From Thermosediminibacter oceani DSM 16646 (GTDB lineage: Bacteria > Bacillota > Thermosediminibacteria > Thermosediminibacterales > Thermosediminibacteraceae): a stretch of DNA of 64,000 nucleotides. The stretch is taken from assembly GCF_000144645.1 (NCBI RefSeq), contig NC_014377.1:1612001-1676000 (forward strand), in the 5' to 3' direction. Under the pieces are notes generated by a model. That model saw nothing but the letters and a program-made list of their open reading frames with translations. It did not search any database and was not told where the DNA came from. Both the position numbers and the translations under genes were made by a program. This document shows, one piece after another, positions 35,173 through 44,801 of the stretch (its first letter is position 1; each line of letters begins with the position of its first letter).

Positions 35173-35395
35173 AGCGCAGATTATCGTTTAAGCGATTTAG
35201 TTCACGATCATAAGGAAAGTTTAACAAAAAATACCATTAATTGCAGGATTATTCAAAAAAAATATCGAATATTAATTTTCAGGAAATTGTGTTTTACAAG
35301 TCCGTATTTGATAATGATCTTTCATAAACAAAAAAGGGGGGGTATAGAGAAATTCTTTATAAAAATCAATTTTTTAAACTAGGAGGTGTTAAATC

Positions 35396-38300
35396 ATGGG
35401 TAGACCGGTCAGCAAATTACTAGCTTTTTTGATAAGTTTTTGTTTGCTGGCGAGTTCCATGGCATTTCCCCTGCAGGCCGCAGCTCAAACGCAAGAGGTA
35501 AAAATAACCATCCTGGCTACATCCGATCTGCACGGCAACATCTATCCGTTCGATTATTTCACTCTAAAAGATAGCAACGTTGGCCTCGCAAAAATAAGCA
35601 CTCTAGTCAAAAAAGTTCGTGGTGAAAACCCCAATACCCTTTTGCTGGACAACGGTGATACCATTCAAGGAACGCCCCTCGTCTATTATTTTACCAAGGT
35701 TGAACCGGACAAACCCCATCCGATGATAAAGGTAATGAACGCTATGGGCTATGACGCCATGGTAGTTGGAAATCATGAGATTCAGGATTTCGGATACGAT
35801 TGGCTGGAAAAAGTAAAGAATCAGGCCAATTTTCCCATCCTAGCAGCCAACTTATATCTACCCGACGGGCAGCCGGCCTATACCCCTTACGTAATTAAAG
35901 AAATAGCCGGCGTTAAAGTGGGCATATTGGGACTTACCAGCAAAAATCTGCCTAACTGGACTACCAAGCAAAAGCTAGGGCCCCTTACCGTTAAAGATGC
36001 GGTAGAAGAGGCTAAAAAGTGGGTACCCCAGTTGCGGGATAAGGTTGACCTATTGGTCGTTTCGGCCCATATGGGTTTTGAGGTGGATTTGAAGACAGGA
36101 GCCAGCAACGGCACCGCTTACGAAAATCAGGCTTATGCTCTGACTAAGGAAGTGCCCGGCATTGATGTTCTGATTACCGGCCACTCCCATATGGATATTC
36201 CACCTCAGCTGGTCAATGGTGTGCTGGTAGTCCAGCCCTACCGCTGGGGGAGCAAACTGGCGCGGCTTGATATTACCCTGCTTAAGACCGACAATGGTTG
36301 GCAGATAAAAGAAAAAATGGGAGAAGACCTGGCAGTTGACGGTGTGGAGGCCGATCCCGAAGTAATGGCTTTGGCCGGGGATTATCATGAGGCGGCATTA
36401 GCTTATGTAAACAGCACTATCGGAGAAGCGGCTGGCGATTTTCACGGCACCTATTCCCGCCTGAAAGATACCGCTATTATGGATCTCATTCATAAAGTCC
36501 AGTTAAAAGTTACCGGGGCCGACCTTTCCATGGCTGCCATGCTGCCTGCCGATCCGCCGACTTTGAAGAAAGGGCCTCTGACCGTTCGAGATATCTATTC
36601 CCTCTATATTTACGAAAATACCCTTCTAAAATTAGAGGTCACGGGCAAGCTGATAAAAGAAGCTCTTGAATGGTCCGCCACCTATTACAATACTTACGAC
36701 TTCGGCGCCGGATCTTCCCCATTGATCAATCCCGACAAGCGCCATTACAACTTTGACACCATTCAGGGCGTGGAATATATCATGGATATCTCCAGGCCTC
36801 CGGGACAGCGGATCCGGAATCTTACCTACAAAGGCAAGCCGGTGCGCGACGACCAAAAATTTACTATAGCCGTAAACAGCTATCGGGCTTCCGGTGGCGG
36901 CGGATACACCATGTTTAAAGATGCGCCGGTACTTTTCCAGACCACGGAAGAGATCCGCAACCTGATAATTGAATACATAAAGGAACAAAAGGTTATCTAC
37001 CCCGAAACGGACAACAACTGGCGGCTTTTACCCGATCACATTACCCATTGGGCTAAAGAAGATGTAGACCGCCTTGTACGCAACAAGGCCCTAACGGGCT
37101 TTTCCGACGGCACCTTTGCACTTGAGCAGCCCATTACCAGGGCCCAGTATGCAGTCCTTGTGGCGAGGGCTTATGGTATAGAGCCGGTAAAAGCGCCTGC
37201 TTCCCGGTTTAAGGATGTCCCCGGAGGACACTGGGCATCGGGCTATATAGAAACTTTAGCGCAAAAAGGTCTGGTCAACGGTAAACAAGCTGGTCTTTTT
37301 GCACCGGAAGCACCCCTCACCAGGGAAGAAGCTGCAGTTATCCTGGCTAGAATAATGGGGGCAGCCGGTACGGCTAAAAAGGAGAACGCTCTAGCCGGCT
37401 TTACCGATGCTTGGTCCGTCAGCCCCTGGGCTAGGGAAGCTTTGGCCTTTGCCCTGGAGAAAGGATTGCTAAGGGGTTACCCCGGCGGCACATTAAATCC
37501 GAAAAAAGAAGTAACCCGGGGCGAGGTAGCCGCCCTGGTAGCCAGAGGCCGGTATCCCGTGGTTACCATCCTGCACCTCAACGACCTTCATGGGTATATT
37601 ACCGAGCGGCTGGATAACAACAATAAGCCCTTTGGCGGTATGGCCCGGGTGGCGACGGTGGTAGCCGAGACCAGGAAGCAAAACCCATGGACTTTGATGG
37701 TTGACAGCGGTGACCACATCCAGGGCGCACCTATTGCCAATTTCTTCTACGGGAGCAACGTAATTGAAGCTTACAACGCCATTCAGCTGGATTTGGCCAC
37801 TTTTGGCAACCATGAGTTCGACTGGGGCCGAGAAACTATTAAAAACAGAATGAATGAAGCCAAATACGACTACATCTGCGCTAACCTTAATGACAGTAAA
37901 AGCGGCCAGCTTTTTACCGGCAAAGGTTATGTAGTAAAAGAGGTAGGTCCTGTTGCCATTGGCTTTACCGGCCTTATCACTCCTGAATTGCCCACCCTTG
38001 TTAATCCTAAAGGGATCGAAGGATTGAAGGTTTTAGACCCGGTCGCCGCTGCCGGTGAAACTGTTGCAGCGTTGAAAAAGAACGGATCCGTTTATAATAT
38101 CGTTCTCTCCCACATGGGGGTTGAGGAGGACAAGAAACTGGCCCAGAAGGTTGAAGGCATCGATCTCATTATAGGTGGGCACTCTCACACCAGGCTGGAT
38201 CAACCCGTTGAGGTATCAGGGGTAAAAATCGTCCAGACCGGCCAGCACGGCGAGAACCTGGGCAGGATCGACCTTGAATTTGCCGTAGACCGCAACGGAG

Positions 38301-39043
38301 CCAAGCTTCTAAACATGAAGTACAGGCTCATACCCATTGATGAAAGCATAAAACCGGACGAAAAAATCAAAAACCTGATAAAACCCTATGAAGAAGAACT
38401 AAATGCTAAGATGGACGAGGTTATAGGCGAAGCGCTGGTTGACCTGGTAGGAGAACGGGAAAAGGTAAGAACAGGTGAAACCAACCTGGGTAACTTCATC
38501 GCCGATTGGATGCGGACTGCGCTGGGTGCCGATATAGCTATAACCAATGCTGGTGGAATTAGAGCCAGTATTGCAAAAGGGCCCATCAGGGTTAGGGATA
38601 TCTATTCCGTATTGCCTTTTGATAACTTGCTGGTATTGGTTGAACTTACCGGCAGCCAGGTAATTGAGGCTCTGGAAAACGCCTATTCCAAGTATCCCTT
38701 GGCCGATGGCCGTTTTGCCCAGATCTCCGGCATTAAAGTCACAATCGATCCCAGCAAAGAACCCGGCCAGCGGGTTACCGAAGTTTTGGTCAATGGTGTG
38801 CCCATTGACCCGCAGGCCAAATATAAGGTTGCCACTAATGACTTCCTCTATAACGGTGGCGACGGTTATGAAGTTTTCAAGAATGGGAAATTCCTTGGCT
38901 GGTCTACCGGTGAGTGGATGCGCGATGAACTCATCCGGTATCTGCGCCAGTATCCGCAAGTCAATCCGGCTGTGGAAGGGCGGATTATTATACCGAAGCA
39001 GCAAAGCAGAATGCTTCCCGCTATTAATAACAGGGCTGCCTGA
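35396..39043 (+). CDS. surface-anchored double 5'-nucleotidase/phosphoesterase with internal SLH domains
   Basis: A 1215-residue secreted enzyme. Signal peptide at residues 1-31. Two complete UshA-type modules: metallophosphoesterase 1 (ATSDLHGN, LLDNGDTIQG, VVGNHE, TGHSHMD) with 5'-nucleotidase C domain (about 330-545), and metallophosphoesterase 2 (HLNDLHGY, VDSGDHIQG, TFGNHEFDWG, GGHSHTRLD) with its C domain (about 1000-1180, NLGNFIADWMR, NAGGIRASI). Between them lie three S-layer homology repeats (about 550-720: ITRAQYAVLVARAYGIE, LTREEAAVILARIMG, VTRGEVAALVARG). It should hydrolyse extracellular nucleotides or cyclic nucleotides for phosphate and nucleoside uptake. AGGAGG precedes the ATG. 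SLH domains are usually terminal; a central position is unusual. Confidence 0.93.
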   Translation: MGRPVSKLLAFLISFCLLASSMAFPLQAAAQTQEVKITILATSDLHGNIYPFDYFTLKDSNVGLAKISTLVKKVRGENPNTLLLDNGDTIQGTPLVYYFTKVEPDKPHPMIKVMNAMGYDAMVVGNHEIQDFGYDWLEKVKNQANFPILAANLYLPDGQPAYTPYVIKEIAGVKVGILGLTSKNLPNWTTKQKLGPLTVKDAVEEAKKWVPQLRDKVDLLVVSAHMGFEVDLKTGASNGTAYENQAYALTKEVPGIDVLITGHSHMDIPPQLVNGVLVVQPYRWGSKLARLDITLLKTDNGWQIKEKMGEDLAVDGVEADPEVMALAGDYHEAALAYVNSTIGEAAGDFHGTYSRLKDTAIMDLIHKVQLKVTGADLSMAAMLPADPPTLKKGPLTVRDIYSLYIYENTLLKLEVTGKLIKEALEWSATYYNTYDFGAGSSPLINPDKRHYNFDTIQGVEYIMDISRPPGQRIRNLTYKGKPVRDDQKFTIAVNSYRASGGGGYTMFKDAPVLFQTTEEIRNLIIEYIKEQKVIYPETDNNWRLLPDHITHWAKEDVDRLVRNKALTGFSDGTFALEQPITRAQYAVLVARAYGIEPVKAPASRFKDVPGGHWASGYIETLAQKGLVNGKQAGLFAPEAPLTREEAAVILARIMGAAGTAKKENALAGFTDAWSVSPWAREALAFALEKGLLRGYPGGTLNPKKEVTRGEVAALVARGRYPVVTILHLNDLHGYITERLDNNNKPFGGMARVATVVAETRKQNPWTLMVDSGDHIQGAPIANFFYGSNVIEAYNAIQLDLATFGNHEFDWGRETIKNRMNEAKYDYICANLNDSKSGQLFTGKGYVVKEVGPVAIGFTGLITPELPTLVNPKGIEGLKVLDPVAAAGETVAALKKNGSVYNIVLSHMGVEEDKKLAQKVEGIDLIIGGHSHTRLDQPVEVSGVKIVQTGQHGENLGRIDLEFAVDRNGAKLLNMKYRLIPIDESIKPDEKIKNLIKPYEEELNAKMDEVIGEALVDLVGEREKVRTGETNLGNFIADWMRTALGADIAITNAGGIRASIAKGPIRVRDIYSVLPFDNLLVLVELTGSQVIEALENAYSKYPLADGRFAQISGIKVTIDPSKEPGQRVTEVLVNGVPIDPQAKYKVATNDFLYNGGDGYEVFKNGKFLGWSTGEWMRDELIRYLRQYPQVNPAVEGRIIIPKQQSRMLPAINNRAA

Positions 39044-39556
39044 TGAAGACAGAGGGGGCTTTACTAAGCCCCATCTACGAAAGAGGAAACGATGCTCCCC
39101 GCGGTTGGTATGCTTTTGTAAATACAATTGATAGTACTCAGGACTGGCGTAGCTCAGTCCCAGTTCTTTCCACAGATTCGACATCATTTACAATGAAGCT
39201 GATATCAGAACTACGATTCCGGGCGGGGTAAGTACGCAGTTGTCTTCTTTATCAACGACACTCTTCAACGACGTGTCTATCTGGATCTTGGCAACCAGAA
39301 AGTACGATACAAGTACGTCAATGATACGTACGAGGATGGGGATACTGGAGGTGCCGGAGAAGTCAAATATAACTGGATGAGATGGACAGGGATGAGCTTA
39401 AAAACTGGCCCGGGAGAAACCTGGAGTTTATGGACCACTAGCTACAATAGTATAACAGAAAGCGGAACTTTCACAAATCCTCCAGGCAATGATCCCAAAT
39501 ATACGATTGAGTGGATAAGTCAGTGGCATGAAAAGAGAATAAAACATAACTACTAA
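39043..39556 (+). pseudogene. remnant of a secreted or surface protein, frameshifted
   Basis: Two coding-like pieces in different frames: APRGWYAFVNTIDSTQDW up to about 39230, and from 39209 NYDSGRGKYAVVFFIND, VYLDLGNQKVRYKYVNDTY and YTIEWISQWHEKRIKHNY to a stop at 39554. The second piece has no start codon of its own. The family is not recognised; the aromatic, beta-rich composition suggests an extracellular domain. Confidence 0.45.
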
Positions 39557-39577
39557 ACTCTAATCCGATACGTACAT

Positions 39578-39608
39578 TAAGAGCCGGAGATAATCCGGCT
39601 CTTTTTAC
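39578..39608 (+). terminator. intrinsic terminator
   Basis: AAGAGCCGGA-GATAA-TCCGGCTCTTTTT (39579-39607), reading rightward after the gene remnant and convergent with the next gene. Confidence 0.8.
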
Positions 39609-39622
39609 GGATATTAAGTATA

Positions 39623-40594
39623 TTAATTGTTAATTGGGAACCAATATCCAGGTCCGGGCCTATATCCCTGCAGTTTAACCCCAAGCAAATCAGGTTTTGT
39701 CCCATTAACTACTCTGTATCCCCAGTCTGCTCCGTGCCACTTTTCCATGTACGACTTCAAAGTCAAATCGATAGTGTCATCTTTAAAAGTAATAATTTTT
39801 TCATTTGCTTTCCCAAGATAAGCGAGCCAAACGAGCGAAGGCTTCTCTCCCGAGAGGTCTATGAACGTCACCACATCTATAATTGGGGAGCCCGTTTGCT
39901 CGTAAGGAGACTGGTCAAGACTATAAGGTCGATTCACGAAACGGGCCAAGAAGCGCAAAGCTTCCCCCTCGGGGAACCAAATGTTATGCAGATCCGTAGT
40001 CTCATACTGGAGTATATTGCTTTTTGCTATCCAGTCCTCCTTCGTTAATAGCAGATAACGCCACAATCCATTGTTATTTATAACCAATTTCCTTGCTTCT
40101 TCCAAGTTTTGATTTTTTGTCTGCTCTACCATCTGGGCCAATTTATTTAGATTGTAAGTTAGGATGTCTTGGCTAAAAATAAGCACAGTACTTGTTTTAG
40201 GAATCCAATAAACCCTTTCCCCCAACGCCTCCGAAACAAATCTAACTGGGACCAATGTTCTCCCATTTACTATTTTAGTCGGAACGTCAAGTTCGACCCT
40301 GGCACCATTCTTATAAGCCATGTTTTCACCAACCGTTAATGTGACGATACTATTACCTTTAGCTGCCGTTACTGTGCCTGTAGTACCGTTCCAATCTACA
40401 GTTGCCCCTAAAGTCTCAAAGATAGCTCGAAGTGGTACTAGCACCCGACTGTTCTCAAGAATCGGTAAGACATCAAAGTGGAGTTGCTCACTATTAAGAG
40501 TCACAGCAATTGGTTGATCTGCCATAACACTACCTGGCAAACTGGTTATCAGAAGTACTACAATCAAAAGATTCCATAGCCACTTTTTCCTCAC
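39623..40594 (-). CDS. secreted protein with copper amine oxidase-like N-terminal domain
   Basis: A 323-residue exported protein. GTG at 40594 lies 8 bases after GAGG and gives a signal peptide (RKKWLWNLLIVVLLITSLPG). Residues about 30-150 form the stalk-like Cu_amine_oxidN1 domain (VLVPLRAIFETLGATVDWNG, TLVPVRFVSEALGERVYW), which does not bind copper in most Firmicute proteins but is a wall/surface module. The C-terminal half is unrecognised. The frame opens at 40693 but lacks a ribosome site there. Confidence 0.8.
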   Translation of the reverse strand: MRKKWLWNLLIVVLLITSLPGSVMADQPIAVTLNSEQLHFDVLPILENSRVLVPLRAIFETLGATVDWNGTTGTVTAAKGNSIVTLTVGENMAYKNGARVELDVPTKIVNGRTLVPVRFVSEALGERVYWIPKTSTVLIFSQDILTYNLNKLAQMVEQTKNQNLEEARKLVINNNGLWRYLLLTKEDWIAKSNILQYETTDLHNIWFPEGEALRFLARFVNRPYSLDQSPYEQTGSPIIDVVTFIDLSGEKPSLVWLAYLGKANEKIITFKDDTIDLTLKSYMEKWHGADWGYRVVNGTKPDLLGVKLQGYRPGPGYWFPINN

Positions 40595-40731
40595 TGGCAA
40601 AACCTCTTTCAAAAATTTCCTTTCCAAAAAGTACAGACGCACAAATTGACTATTTTGTTCCGCTTCCCGAAAAATCTTTGACAACCTCGCCAACGTAACC
40701 TCCCTGGCATTGCCGTAGACCTAAACGCGTC

Positions 40732-40917
40732 CTACATTTCACCAGTCACCAAGCCCAACCGCCAGATGGCGATGTCGATGAGGCCGTACCGCTTGATGAT
40801 GCCAACTTTAGTCAGCATGCTTTCTGGTGTTTCTGTTGGAGTGAAAATACCCAGTACCAGTTTTTCCGGTGGGATAGAAACTCTAGCCATCGCTTGGTAC
40901 AAACTCGCTTCTCCCAT
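40732..40917 (-). pseudogene. possible C-terminal remnant of a glycoside-hydrolase-like gene
   Basis: A 61-codon frame (ASLYQAMARVSIPPEKLVLG, YGLIDIAIWRLGLVTGEM) reads like the end of a TIM-barrel glycosidase of the GH18-like type, but no start region or ribosome site is seen and the rest of 40,695-41,050 is not coding. Confidence 0.3.
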
Positions 40918-41055
40918 ATATTATACCATTAATAGCCAGGTCATAGTAGCACCTTCTCCCAATTATCCGGCCTTTGCCATCCTGTTCGGCTTTTTGTCAG
41001 GAGATTGCCATATTTGTCCAGACTGAAGTGGGATTTTTTTATCCCTTTGTGGGCT

Positions 41056-41086
41056 ATGAACATTTTTGTTGTTGTGTTCATATTAT
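41056..41086 (+). promoter_or_regulatory. dyad operator/promoter of coiled-coil gene B
   Basis: ATGAACAT (41056-41063) and TGTTCAT (41075-41081) form the same dyad as upstream of copy A, touching TATTAT (41081-41086). One arm has lost one base pair of symmetry. Confidence 0.6.
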
Positions 41087-41133
41087 ACAGTGGAAAAACA
41101 AAACAGCAAGAAAAGAGGGGGATTATCAAAGAT

Positions 41134-41835
41134 ATGACAAAAACTGAACTGTTAAAAAAGCTAATAGATAAATTTGAACAACTGGAGTCCGTTGAAGACC
41201 TTGATAATATAGATCAATTTCTTGACGGATTCCTCGGTGAACTAGAAACCGCCGGAGACGCTCAAATTTCTAGCTTCGATTTAGCGGTAATCGCCCTGCT
41301 ATTGAACAGAAAGTTCGGCCTGAAGGAAATAAAGAAGGAGATTAAAGATATAGAGAAAAAGCTGGATGACAAAGACTTCGGCTTAAAAGAAATTAAGAAA
41401 GAAATAAAGCATATAGAGAAAAAACTCGATGATGATAAATTCGGCCTAAAGGAAATTAAGAAGGAGATAAAAGATATCGAAGATAAACTTGACAGCAAAG
41501 ACTTCGGCTTAGAAGAAATTAAGAAAGAAGTAAAGGAAATAGAGAAAAAGCTCGATGATGACAAATTCGGCTTAAAAGAAATTAAGAAGGAGATAAAAGA
41601 TATCGAAGATAAACTTGACAACAAGGATTTTGGATTAAAGGAAATAAAGAAGGAGATAAAAGATATCGAAGACAAACTTGACAGCAAGGATTTCGGCCTA
41701 AAGGAAATAAAGAAGGAAATAAAAGATATCGAAGACAAACTCGACAACAAGGATTTTGGCCTGAAAGAAATTAAGAAAGAGATAAAAGATATTGAAGAAA
41801 AACTTGACCGCAAGGATTTCATCTTTGAGAAATAA
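41134..41835 (+). CDS. coiled-coil protein with eight 21-residue repeats (copy B)
   Basis: Paralogue of the gene at 24828-25460, in the opposite orientation 16 kb away. 233 residues: the same N-terminal domain (TELLKKLIDKFEQLESVED; LDGFLGELET; FDLAVIALLLNRK) and eight tandem 21-residue units starting FGLKEIKK; the fourth unit reads FGLEEIKKEVKEIE in both copies, so the first four units correspond one to one and one unit has been gained or lost after them. The final unit ends LDRKDFIFEK. A cytosolic parallel coiled coil is expected. Function unknown. Confidence 0.75.
   Translation: MTKTELLKKLIDKFEQLESVEDLDNIDQFLDGFLGELETAGDAQISSFDLAVIALLLNRKFGLKEIKKEIKDIEKKLDDKDFGLKEIKKEIKHIEKKLDDDKFGLKEIKKEIKDIEDKLDSKDFGLEEIKKEVKEIEKKLDDDKFGLKEIKKEIKDIEDKLDNKDFGLKEIKKEIKDIEDKLDSKDFGLKEIKKEIKDIEDKLDNKDFGLKEIKKEIKDIEEKLDRKDFIFEK
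41311..41815 (+). repeat. 63-bp tandem repeats inside coiled-coil gene B
   Basis: Eight units of 63 bp, one more than in copy A. Confidence 0.8.
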
Positions 41836-41885
41836 AGAAAGAAAAACTGAACCGGATGCTACCGTGCGCGGACAAATACAAGTAA

Positions 41886-41922
41886 AGATCCCACTTGAAA
41901 AAGTGGGATCTCTTTTTTATTC
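41886..41922 (+). terminator. intrinsic terminator of coiled-coil gene B
   Basis: AGATCCCACTT-GAAA-AAGTGGGATCT followed by CTTTTTT (41886-41919); convergent with uvrA. Confidence 0.85.
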
Positions 41923-41935
41923 ATCAACATGAAGT

Positions 41936-44791
41936 TTAACCGGCCGAAGATACCTTTTTCATTTCGTGCATCCCCAGAACCTTCTTGAGAAAATACCCTG
42001 TGTAAGACCTCTCGTTGGCCGCCACTTCCTCGGGGGTACCCAGAGCTATAACTTCTCCTCCCCCGTCTCCCCCTTCGGGCCCCAGGTCTATTATATAATC
42101 GGCCGTTTTGATTACATCCAGGTTGTGTTCTATGACTATGACCGTGCTGCCGCTTTCTACGAGTCTGTGGAGCACATCCAGCAGTTTCTTGATATCCGCC
42201 GGATGGAGTCCCGTTGTGGGCTCGTCCAGGATGTACACCGTGCCGCCGTTGTTCTTCCTAGAAAGTTCGGTGGCTAGCTTGACCCTTTGGGCTTCACCTC
42301 CCGACAGCGTCGTCGAGGACTGGCCCAGTTTGATGTATCCCAGCCCCACATCCCTCAGGGTCTCCAGTTTACGCTTGATTTTGGGGATGTTCTGGAAAAA
42401 TTCCAGGGCTTCGTCCACCGTCATGTCCAGCACATCGGCTATGCTTTTCCCTTTATATTTCACTTCCAGGGTTTCCCGGTTATAGCGCTTGCCTTTGCAT
42501 ACTTCGCAGGGCACGTAGACGTCCGCCAGGAAGTGCATTTCTATCTTTATAATACCGTCGCCCTTGCACGCTTCACAGCGGCCACCTTTTACGTTGAAGC
42601 TGAACCTGCCTGGTTTGTAGCCCCTCATCCTGGCCTCCGGGGTCAGGGAGAAAACCTCCCGGATATCGTTGAACACTCCGGTGTAGGTGGCCGGGTTGGA
42701 CCTCGGGGTCCTGCCGATGGGCGACTGGTCTATATTTATCACTTTGTCCACATATTCGACGCCTTCAATATCGTCAAAATCCCCGGGTCTGGTTTTTACC
42801 TTGTATAGCTTTTCCCTCAGAGCCTTGTAGAGGATTTCGTTCACGAGGGTACTTTTTCCGGAGCCGGAAACCCCTGTAACACAGGTGAAAAGGCCCACGG
42901 GGAACTTAACGTCGATATTTTTCAGGTTGTGCTCCCGGCAGCCCTTAAGGACGATCCACCGGCCGTCGGGCTTCCTCCGCACAGGAGGCACCGGTATGGT
43001 CAACCTGCCGCTTAAATACTGTCCCGTAAGGGACTCTTCGCACTTTTCGATGACTTCAACCGGCCCTGCCGCAACGACCCTCCCGCCATTTTCCCCGGCC
43101 CCCGGACCTATGTCGATAATGTAATCGGCGGCCCTCATGGTATCCTCGTCGTGTTCGACTACCAGAACCGTGTTTCCCAGATCCCTGAGCTCTTTAAGAG
43201 TCTTTATCAGCCGTTCGTTGTCCCTCTGGTGCAGGCCAATGCTAGGCTCGTCCAGGATGTAGAGGACACCCACCAGTCTGGAGCCTATCTGGGTAGCAAG
43301 CCTTATCCTCTGCGACTCGCCACCGGAGAGGGTCCCCGAGGGCCTGTCCAGGGTCAAATATTCCAGACCTACGTCGATCAAAAACTGTAACCTACTTTTA
43401 ATTTCCTTCAACACCTGGTGGGCGATGAGCCGCTCCTTTTCGGTGAGCTGCAGGTTGTTGAAAAAGTCCATGGCATCTTTTATGGAGAAAGCTGTAACCT
43501 GAGCGATGGAAAGACCGCCCACCTTCACGGCCAAGCTTTCCGGCTTCAGCCTGGCCCCCTTGCACGCGGGACACGGCCTGGTACTCATAAACTCCTCGAT
43601 CTCTTCCCGGGACCATTCGGAATCCGTCTCTTCGTAACGCCTCTTTAAGTTGTTTATCACGCCCTCGAAGTATCCCCTGAAATGCCTTGAGCTGCCGTAA
43701 CGGCTCTCGTAGTAAAAGTCTATGACCTCATCGGACCCGTAAAGCAGTATTTCTATCATGCGCTCGTCCATTTTCTCGATAGGAGTTTCCACATCGTAGC
43801 CGTAATGTTCCAGTACCGCCTGCAGCATCTGGAAATAATAGCCGTCGGGGCTGCTGTTCCAGGGCACTATGGCACCTTCGGCCACGGACTTGGACCTATC
43901 CGGTATAACCAGGTCCGGGTCAATCTCCATGTTCACCCCAAGACCGCTGCAGGCCGGACAGGCGCCGTAAGGGCTGTTAAAGGAGAACATTCTGGGTGAC
44001 AGTTCCTCAAGGCTTATACCGCAGTCCGGGCAGGCAAAATTCTGGGAAAAAAGTATTTCTTTATCTCCAATAACATCTATGACCACCAGCCCTCCCGCCC
44101 GGGCTAGAGCCGTCTCTATGGAATCGGCCAGCCTGGATTCCACTCCAGGTTTTACAATTATCCTGTCCACGATTATATCGATGTTGTGCTTTTTATTCTT
44201 GTCCAGTTTGATTTCTTCTGCGGTTTCTCTGATTTCCCCGTCAACCCTTATGCGGACAAAACCGTCCTTCTTTATCTGTTCGATGAGCTTCAGGTGTTCG
44301 CCCTTCCGGCCTCTGATCACGGGTGATAGCACCTGTATCCTGGTACCTTCTGGCAGTTCCATCACCGCGTCCACCATCTGGTCTACGGTCTGCTGCGATA
44401 TCTCCCTACCGCACCTGGGGCAGTGAGGCTTACCGATCCGGGCAAAAAGGAGTCTTAGGTAGTCGTAAATTTCCGTAACCGTTCCTACGGTGGAACGCGG
44501 GTTCTTGCTCGTGGTCTTCTGGTCTATGGATATAGCCGGGGACAACCCCTCTATATAATCCACGTCGGGCTTATCCATCTGGCCCAAAAACTGCCTGGCA
44601 TAGGCAGATAGGGACTCCACGTACCGCCTCTGACCTTCGGCGTAAATCGTATCGAAGGCGAGGGTGGATTTACCCGAACCCGAAATGCCCGTTATGACAA
44701 CCAGCTTATCCCTGGGGATTTCCACGTCTATATTTTTCAGATTGTGCTGTCTTGCACCTTTTACGATTATTTTATCCTTGGACATGAGCAT
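41936..44791 (-). CDS. uvrA: excinuclease ABC subunit A
   Basis: DNA damage sensor of nucleotide excision repair. About 951 residues with two ABC ATPase modules: Walker [10 protein letters not shown] near residue 31 and GVSGSGKST near 640, two signature motifs ([16 protein letters not shown]) and zinc-finger Cys pairs (CPRCG, CPDCG...[14 protein letters not shown]...CEVCKGKR). The ATG at 44791 follows the uvrB stop by 10 bp with AAAGGG between; the longer frame to 44863 would lie inside uvrB. Operon uvrBA, as in many Firmicutes. Confidence 0.96.
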   Translation of the reverse strand: MLMSKDKIIVKGARQHNLKNIDVEIPRDKLVVITGISGSGKSTLAFDTIYAEGQRRYVESLSAYARQFLGQMDKPDVDYIEGLSPAISIDQKTTSKNPRSTVGTVTEIYDYLRLLFARIGKPHCPRCGREISQQTVDQMVDAVMELPEGTRIQVLSPVIRGRKGEHLKLIEQIKKDGFVRIRVDGEIRETAEEIKLDKNKKHNIDIIVDRIIVKPGVESRLADSIETALARAGGLVVIDVIGDKEILFSQNFACPDCGISLEELSPRMFSFNSPYGACPACSGLGVNMEIDPDLVIPDRSKSVAEGAIVPWNSSPDGYYFQMLQAVLEHYGYDVETPIEKMDERMIEILLYGSDEVIDFYYESRYGSSRHFRGYFEGVINNLKRRYEETDSEWSREEIEEFMSTRPCPACKGARLKPESLAVKVGGLSIAQVTAFSIKDAMDFFNNLQLTEKERLIAHQVLKEIKSRLQFLIDVGLEYLTLDRPSGTLSGGESQRIRLATQIGSRLVGVLYILDEPSIGLHQRDNERLIKTLKELRDLGNTVLVVEHDEDTMRAADYIIDIGPGAGENGGRVVAAGPVEVIEKCEESLTGQYLSGRLTIPVPPVRRKPDGRWIVLKGCREHNLKNIDVKFPVGLFTCVTGVSGSGKSTLVNEILYKALREKLYKVKTRPGDFDDIEGVEYVDKVINIDQSPIGRTPRSNPATYTGVFNDIREVFSLTPEARMRGYKPGRFSFNVKGGRCEACKGDGIIKIEMHFLADVYVPCEVCKGKRYNRETLEVKYKGKSIADVLDMTVDEALEFFQNIPKIKRKLETLRDVGLGYIKLGQSSTTLSGGEAQRVKLATELSRKNNGGTVYILDEPTTGLHPADIKKLLDVLHRLVESGSTVIVIEHNLDVIKTADYIIDLGPEGGDGGGEVIALGTPEEVAANERSYTGYFLKKVLGMHEMKKVSSAG

Positions 44792-44801
44792 CACAACCCT
44801 T

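Noticed and set aside
39055-39073. GGGGGCTTTACTAAGCCCC hairpin after the nucleotidase gene as a terminator
   Set aside because: No T-run follows the stem; it may be a decayed terminator.
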